Shown here: positions 7,307-12,211 of the stretch, in pieces
How positions within the stretch are numbered: the stretch's first letter is position 1
Layout of the letters: each line of letters begins with the position of its first letter
Source: Temnopleurus reevesii
Taxonomy: Eukaryota; Echinodermata; Echinoidea; Temnopleuroida; Temnopleuridae
Reading direction: 5' to 3'
Length of the DNA stretch: 12,211 bases
Assembly: GCA_036244855.1 (NCBI GenBank)
Contig: BQKZ01013202.1
Location: 1-12,211, forward strand
The notes under the pieces: generated by a model
What the model was told of the DNA's origin: nothing
Databases searched by the model: none
The model's input: only the letters and a program-made list of their open reading frames with translations
Made by a program: the position numbers and the translations under genes

Positions 7307-7632
7307 TATGTGTACCAATGGGTGGGTTTGCAATTCAAATGATCTACATGTGTGCATGTTTCTTGCCAACAAACATCCTTAAAGCCAGTTTGCAAAAAAA
7401 GAAGACTTTGAATCCAGTTGGCATACATTACTTGTTACTATATTGGGAAAGCCCCGGGCAAGCTTTTGGGTTGTCAAGAACAACTTTTGTGTTTGGAGAA
7501 CCTAATACTCTATTTGAATTTCGGACATGAAGTCATAATGCTCCTTTGCACTTATTCAACCATCTTTTTCTAGTGCGGAAAAAATTTTGTAAACATGCGT
7601 GAGATGTTTTTTTAATACTCTTTTTAAATAAA
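7307..7632. other. Spacer between MITE and array, no gene
   Basis: The 110-codon plus frame 7198-7530 starts inside the MITE. Its tail (for example YWESPGQAFGLSRTTFVFGE) has fairly protein-like composition but no splice acceptor marks its start and no family is recognised, so I leave it uncalled. From about 7560, the word AGTGCGGAAAAAA (7572, again at 7691) shows that the degenerate edge of the next array has begun. Confidence 0.4.
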
Positions 7633-8345
7633 GCCTCGAAAACTCTGAGCAAATGATCTTTGCGCTTTAATATTCAACCTTTCTGTTCTTAGTGCGGAAA
7701 AAAAATACTGTAAATGTTTTAGATTACATCTTCTTTGCAACTTATCACAGATCAGGCCCGTAAACTTTGAGTGAATGGTCTCGGGGGTGGAAAAAAATTC
7801 TTTTAATGTGTGAGATAACAGCATAAATCTTCTTTTCCACTCTTTGCAGATAATGCCTGGAAAACTTCAAGCAAATGATCTTGGGGATGGAGCTATGTAT
7901 TTGCATGGGCTTTGTCATTTTAATATTAAACACAAATTTTCTTTTTGACTCTTCAGATATAAATGCCTCGAAACCTTTGAGTAAATGGTCTCGGGGGTGG
8001 AAAAAATCTTCTAATGTGTATAACAGCATAAATCTTCTTTTCCACTCTTTGCAGAGACATGTCAGGCCTGGAAAACTTTGAGCAAATGATCTTTGGGGAT
8101 GGAGCGAAGATCTGGCATGGACTCTGTTGTCATCTTGATTGCACAACATTTCTTTTTGACTCTTCATATTTAAATGCCTAGAAACCTTTGAGTAAATGGT
8201 CTCGGGGTGGAAAAGAATCTTCTAATGTGTGAGATAACACAAATCTTCCTTTCAACTCTTTGCAGTTCGGGTCTGGAAAACTTTGAGCAAATGATCTTTG
8301 GGGGATGGAGCTAAGATCTGGCATGGACTTTGTCATCTTGATTGC
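7633..8345. repeat. Tandem array of ~210-bp dimers (a/b subunits)
   Basis: Subunits of about 95-110 bp alternate. Type a (starts 7756, 7965, 8176) reads GAAACCTTTGAGTAAATGGTCTCGGG-like; type b (7855, 8066, 8271) reads GGAAAACTTTGAGCAAATGATCTT-like. a and b share GAAA.CTTTGAG.AAATG.TCT and a CTTTT..ACTCTT tail, so the dimer arose from an older monomer. Dimer period is 209-211 bp. A degenerate b-like unit precedes at 7633-7755, and the last b unit is cut at about 8345. Minus frames here (7745-8167, 8178-8633) repeat HPRDHLLKGF because a 210-bp period keeps frame, but frame is lost in the third unit. Confidence 0.9.
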
Positions 8346-8438
8346 CATCACAAGTAAACATTGCTGAGCGTGACTCACAACTAGTCTAAGCGCCTGCCAG
8401 CGACGGTCTGCGGCAACTGGTCTCTCTCTAATTGCCAG

Positions 8439-8536
8439 GAAGATTACACATCGCCCTTGGTCAGTCCCAGACCGATCTGCTGACCGGTGTTCTGACCGGA
8501 CGGAGAGAATGGCTAGCTGACCGCGAGGAGGGAGAT
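8439..8536 (+). CDS. Candidate internal coding exon A, unknown protein
   Basis: A 98-nt block is preceded by a pyrimidine-rich acceptor (TCTCTCTCTAATTGCCAG, ending 8438) and followed by the donor GAT|GTGAGA at 8537. One frame is open (first two bases finish a codon): it encodes 32 residues including LHIALGQSQTDLLTG and RREWLADREEGD. The other two frames stop inside, and the open frame meets TAA just upstream and TGA just after the donor, so the exon limits fit the splice sites. It lies in a local CpG-rich patch (about 8365-8580) unlike its AT-rich surroundings, as expected for coding sequence or a promoter. It ends in phase 0, which matches the start of the exon at 12116. I do not recognise the protein. 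The part after codon 20 is probably helical. Alternatively, the patch could be a foreign GC-rich repeat with chance splice words. Confidence 0.5.
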
Positions 8537-9676
8537 GTGAGACCCTTTGGGTGAAATGTTTCACTTTCATCGAGGCCTGGCGTGGAAATATATAATAGGA
8601 TATTACTAGTTGGTGACTGAGCAGTATGTACACATGTGAGTATTATATTTCTATGTACATACATGTATCAAGTATTTGAAATTGTAGTTATGAGATAGCT
8701 GCCAACTTTTACAAATTTTTAGTAATCATTATTAATTTTGGCCTTAGATTGTCGAGTTTTGTGTTTATACATGTAGTCCAAGTAAAGATTATCAATTTTG
8801 GCAACACTAGCACCATGCATTTCAATGTAAAATATGAAGATTACGAATTTGGAACAGTATTATTACTATTAAAGTTCTGTTGACTCATGTTAGCAGTCAT
8901 GATAGTGAGATGAACAGGGACATAATTTTAGAATATTGCTTGAACAGGACAAATCTGTTTCAGACATATTTGCTTTCATTTCAATATTTATTATTCCCAC
9001 AGCTTTAAAGGTCTACATTGTATCACCAAAATTCTCCTCATGCAATGGAATTATCATTATTATTGTATTAAATATTCAGAAGCCTATGAAAGTAAAAAAA
9101 AAGAAGGAAATGGTAAATTTAGGAAAAAAACATTTTGAAAAGGTTTTGAGAATACCATTGCTGGATCTCGTCTTTTATATACATACTGTATTGAAATATG
9201 ATAAAAACGTGGGATGAAAAAGGAAGGAAAATATTGAATAGTGTATGTGACAGTTGTTCACTCACTTTCAAAATCAATCAAGAATTACATGTATACTATT
9301 AGAAAGGGTTGGGAAATCAGTTTAAAAATCGTTAAAGTGTTTGATTGTCAAACTCTGAGTGTAATTTTCTTAAGACTGTATCCATTGTAAAGATATTTTT
9401 ACATCTTTCATGTGTGCATTCTCATTAACATATCGCAACGGCATGAAATGTGACCATATAATGTAGGCTTTTCTGTATGTCTATAAAGCTATTGTGCGAG
9501 TAAATAGGTCATACAAAATTGGACTTTGAACGTGGTTTTGATGAATATTAATAACTCTTTTTATGATCCATGAAAAACATATCTGTAAGCATAAGGAAAA
9601 TTGCCAATACACGTATCATGAACATTTTTTCAGAGAAGTTTTACATGCTTCTTTTTTATGCTGGTTCCTTTTGCAG
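8537..9676. other. Putative intron, first part; no gene
   Basis: It is AT-rich with TACATGTA at 8660, 8768 and 9286. The first 45 bases continue the CpG-rich patch. Three short imperfect direct repeats of ATTATCAATTTTGG type lie near 8728, 8788 and 8840. A strong alternative donor, CAT|GTGAGT, lies at 8636. The 93-codon plus frame at 8936-9217 (rich in I, K and V) is AT-rich and not credible. Confidence 0.45.
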
Positions 9677-9725
9677 AAATGAAGTCATTGGAGAATAGAG
9701 TAAAACTTTGACGAGAGGCTGTCAG
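9677..9725 (+). other. Candidate cassette (poison) or non-coding exon, 49 nt
   Basis: The acceptor CTTTTTTATGCTGGTTCCTTTTGCAG ends at 9676 in two runs of pyrimidines, and the donor GTCAG|GTATGT begins the next intron at 9726; both are near consensus. All three frames stop within the 49 nt (TGA at once in the phase 0 frame, TAG, and TGA after ATGAAGTCATTGG...). Placed between exon A and exon B on the same strand, inclusion would add one codon (AAA) and then TGA, and 49 nt also breaks frame. That is the behaviour of a poison exon that lowers expression. It could instead be a 5' UTR exon with a 10-codon upstream frame, a lncRNA exon, or a chance pair of sites. Confidence 0.4.
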
Positions 9726-10054
9726 GTATGTACCTAGTTTTTCAGCAGATGACACAAAAATGTCTGAAAACTTGAGCAAAGTAGGACTATCTGTTCAATA
9801 GTCATGAATTTACAAAGTCTCAGGGATATGAAGGTCGCTGCTTTTGATATGCATCCGTGCTATTGACAAGGTTAAGGGAATCTGTGCCCTCATATTAGAC
9901 AACTGCTCATTTATATCAAATTTCATATTTTCTTCTTTTTTTCAGAAAATTTAAACATTTTTTTGTTCCTTTTTGCTTGAATCACATGCCTTTATATTAT
10001 TGATTGTGCATGCTAAATTCCATTTTTTTTAATTTCAAGATTTAATGTGCAAAG
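9726..10054. other. Putative intron, no gene
   Basis: T-rich tracts, including another acceptor-like TTTTTTTCAG at about 9936-9945 not followed by an open exon. Nothing else is recognised. Confidence 0.45.
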
Positions 10055-10260
10055 TTAATGGGGAGTTATCGCAAGTAAATCACAGATTTTGCAAAAGTTG
10101 CCGACCGTACAGTGGCAGGGATCTTAACATAATTGAGAATTTGAAAAATCATAACTTATGAATGCATTGTCAAATTTTACTCAAATTTTCTCAGTTTGTT
10201 AATATGATTTTTCTTAATTCATAAAGAGGAGGATACTTCCAGGGATGGATTCCCCTTTAA
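10055..10260. mobile_element. Possible MITE bounded by TTAA
   Basis: TTAATGGGGA at 10055-10064 and TCCCCTTTAA at 10251-10260 form a short inverted pair with TTAA at both outer ends, the target site used by piggyBac elements. Internal AAAATCATAACTTATGAAT and TATGATTTTTCTTAATTCATAA are also roughly inverted. Length about 206 bp, non-coding. The terminal repeats are very short, so this is tentative. Confidence 0.3.
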
Positions 10261-10719
10261 TTTTGTTGGATGTTCAATGCATTTCCTAGATTCAAACTTC
10301 TCGTTGGCGCGGGTGCCATTGGCCTCTAGAAATCTATCATTGGCCAACACTTTGTAGCACACAAGCTACTCGAACAAGCTACTCAACTTTGCTACCATAA
10401 TTAGAAGCTTACAGGAGAACCCTGATTCAAATTTGATTCACAAAAGTGATGTGGTACTCTCACACAAAGACGCATCCAAGTTTCGATGCTGTCAAATTAT
10501 TCTAACTCAAACTGCCTACTTCTCATCCATCAAGGGCTGTTTACCCACCACGTGCATAACCATAACTCGAAATCAATATTCAATAGAAATATAGAAAATG
10601 AAACTATGCCAGAGAAGAGCTGCAATTAACTACAATAATAATGCTTGAATCGTCATAAATTATGTTATCAATCAAACTATAAAAGTAATTTATAGAAACC
10701 AGGAAGAATCGCTGTCAAA

Positions 10720-10732
10720 TTTTTTTTTTTTT
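10720..10732. repeat. T13 homopolymer
   Basis: Thirteen uninterrupted T residues, followed by ATTTGG. Confidence 0.9.
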
Positions 10733-11087
10733 ATTTGGTTATAATGCAAGTAAAAAAAAAACCCTCAACGATCAGAGTATTGACATTGAGATGATCCATC
10801 ATTTTTACTTGTCCATGTTTGGGAGCACTGTCATTAATTCTTAAAGTTTTATTAATTATTAAACTTACAGGGAGGTACATTGTATGAGATTTTTAAAGAG
10901 GATTCATGAATTAAAAATTATTTTTATTATATCACTACAGCAATACAAAAATACACATTTGTGTATATGTGTTTAGGTGCATTGAAGAAACACTTCATTA
11001 ATAATCTACATAACTGAATATAAAAAAAGGAAATTTTGCACAAGTTTGCTCATAAGTCTTGCATAGTAATGTACCTCCAAAGCAAAG

Positions 11088-11102
11088 CCCCCCCCCCCCC
11101 CC
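11088..11102. repeat. C15 homopolymer
   Basis: Fifteen uninterrupted C residues followed by A-rich sequence; unusual in such AT-rich DNA. It has G-quadruplex or i-motif potential only if the strands separate. Length may be uncertain in the assembly. Confidence 0.9.
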
Positions 11103-11210
11103 AAAAAACAAAAAAATAAGGAAATATGAACCTTAAAGGGGAACAAACCCCTGGAATTATTATGCTCTCATTGAATAAAGAAAAAGCTAAAAAAGCTAAA
11201 AAATTGAATA

Positions 11211-12114
11211 GTGCAATTTAATTATTGTTCAATAGTAGCTTTAAAAGTACAAACATGATGTATTGAGCAAGTTTTACGTATCCCTGATTAACTTTTCCCC
11301 CAAGTTCGATGTAACGCAAGTTTGTTTTGGAAAAACCTCCTGGATTATACCTTCAATCGGTTTATCCTGGCCACATCAGATTACATTCAAAGTTGAAAAA
11401 ATAACTAACCAAAGCAATAAGATAATGTCTAAGAAGTTCACTAAAGATAAGTGTGACAATTAATCACACCCATTACTTTAAAAAAACAGTGCAATTTAAT
11501 TATGATTCAAAATTAGTTTCATAGTTTAATGTGTGGAAAAATTCAGTACTTCTCATTAACTAGTTCTTCAAGTTCAAAGCGACGTAAGTTTGTTTTGGAG
11601 AAGCCTCTTGGATTATGCCTTCAAGTGGTCCATTCTGGCCACTTCAGACTACATTCTGAAAAAAAAAGATAATCAAAGCAATAAGAGAATGTCTAAGAAG
11701 TTCACTATTAAAAAGATAAGTGTGACAACTAATCACACACATTACTCAAAAAAAAAAAGGTGCAATTTAATTATGATTAAAAATAAAGCACTTTTAAAAG
11801 TTCAATGTGTTGAAAAATTCAGTAAAACCCATCCTGGCGACTTCAGATTACATTGAAAATTTAAAAAATAACTAACCAGTGAAATTTCATTATATCTCAG
11901 CATTAATAAGTGTGATAATTATTCACACCCAATGCTATAAATTAAACAGTGCATTTTAATTATGGCTCAATTACAAAGATAATGTATGCGCAAGTTTTAC
12001 GTATCCCTCATTAACTTTTCCCCCAAGTTTGAAGCGACGTACATGTAAGTTTGTTTTAAAGAAGCTCTGTGGATTATCCCTTCCATCGACGACTCCTGGA
12101 CACTTCAGATTACA
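11211..12114. repeat. Tandem array, about 270-bp units, ending at exon B
   Basis: Units are anchored on GTGCAATTTAATTAT at 11211, 11489, 11760 and 11949 (periods 278, 271, 189; the third has lost about 85 bp that include the AAGTTTGTTTTGG block). Shared words are AAGTT(T/C)GA.G..ACG, AAGTTTGTTTTGGA, CA(C/G)TTCAGATTACA and AATAAGATAATGTCTAAGAAG. Each of the first three units ends with a 19-bp hairpin, GTGTGA-7 nt-TCACAC, at 11451-11469, 11720-11738 and 11910-11928. The array stops at ATTACA, one base before exon B. Plus frames at 11263-11463 and 11590-11856 and the minus frame at 11971-12171 are shadows. Confidence 0.9.
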
Positions 12115-12115
12115 G

Positions 12116-12211
12116 ACTCTCCTTGCAATAATTGAACCTGCAGGGTTTGAGGATCTAATTGAGTTAGACAAGAAGATGATTATTTCGCAGTTGGCTTCAA
12201 TCCTCTCTTTA
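12116..12211 (+). CDS. Candidate coding exon B, open at the window end, unknown protein
   Basis: After CACTTCAGATTACAG (AG at 12114-12115) the repeat array ends and a phase 0 frame runs 32 codons to the window end without a stop. It encodes a peptide that includes LAIIEPAGFEDLIELDKK and SQLASILSL. The other two frames stop within 20 bases. G+C rises and codons look coding-like (GAG GAT CTA ATT GAG TTA GAC AAG AAG). Its phase fits exon A (8439-8536); joined, they give at least 64 continuous residues that look alpha-helical. The acceptor has only a short pyrimidine tract and part of it comes from the last repeat unit, so the true start could be a few bases away. I do not recognise the family; the donor lies beyond the window. 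Confidence 0.55.

Larger units (their letters stand above)
10261..11210. other. Putative intron, simple repeats, no gene
   Basis: No coding block was found. It holds a 13-bp direct duplication, ACAAGCTACTCGA/ACAAGCTACTCAA (10361-10386), two direct CATTGGCC words (about 10316 and 10339) and one CACGTG E-box (10549-10554). TTAAAGGGGAAC at 11133 resembles the end of an element whose other end is not seen. Confidence 0.45.

Noticed and set aside
7065..7342. Plus-strand frames similar to minus-strand frames at 2632-2920
   Set aside because: The similarity comes from the shared MITE sequence and occurs in more than one frame, so it is a DNA-level match, not a protein family.
7745..8633. Minus-strand frames of 140 and 151 codons with repeated HPRDHLLKGF
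   Set aside because: They are produced by the 210-bp dimer array, whose period is a multiple of three; frame breaks at a TAA in the third unit. The second frame is also antisense to exon A.
11263..11856. Two frames sharing an NQSNK.MSKKFT peptide
   Set aside because: The shared peptide reflects the tandem units at 11211-12114; flanking parts differ in frame.

Overview
The window looks like non-coding, AT-rich DNA (roughly one third G+C by eye) from a marine invertebrate nuclear genome. The reasons are: no long open frame outside repeats; spliceosomal intron signals (polypyrimidine tracts ending in AG, and GTATGT/GTGAGA donors); a tRNA-derived SINE head; several short non-autonomous DNA transposons; and strong enrichment of the palindrome TACATGTA. 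The repeat style suggests an echinoderm or another deuterostome, but this is an inference and no gene here names the species.

Layout. Positions 156-997 hold an array of units of about 300 bp. A coding-like block at 1651-1779 on the minus strand may be the last exon of a gene running leftward. Positions 2591-2925 hold a SINE head next to, and perhaps interrupted by, a MITE; a second copy of that MITE lies at 7129-7306 in the opposite orientation. A pogo/Tigger-like MITE sits at 3220-3397. Positions 3800-5460 hold dispersed inverted repeats and a doubled CRE-like motif. Positions 5566-6097 hold a degenerate array ending in a long near-perfect inverted repeat. Positions 7633-8345 hold an array of about 210-bp dimers.

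The most gene-like signal is on the plus strand. A 98-nt block at 8439-8536 has an acceptor, a donor and coding-like codons. A second coding-like block starts at 12116 and runs open to the window end. Their phases match, so together they would encode at least 64 continuous residues of a protein I do not recognise, split by an intron of about 3.6 kb. Inside that intron, 9677-9725 has textbook splice sites but stops in all three frames, so inclusion would truncate the protein: a candidate poison exon. A tandem array with a conserved hairpin (11211-12114) ends directly at the second exon.

The other open frames in the window are low complexity or lie inside repeats, and I do not call them genes.
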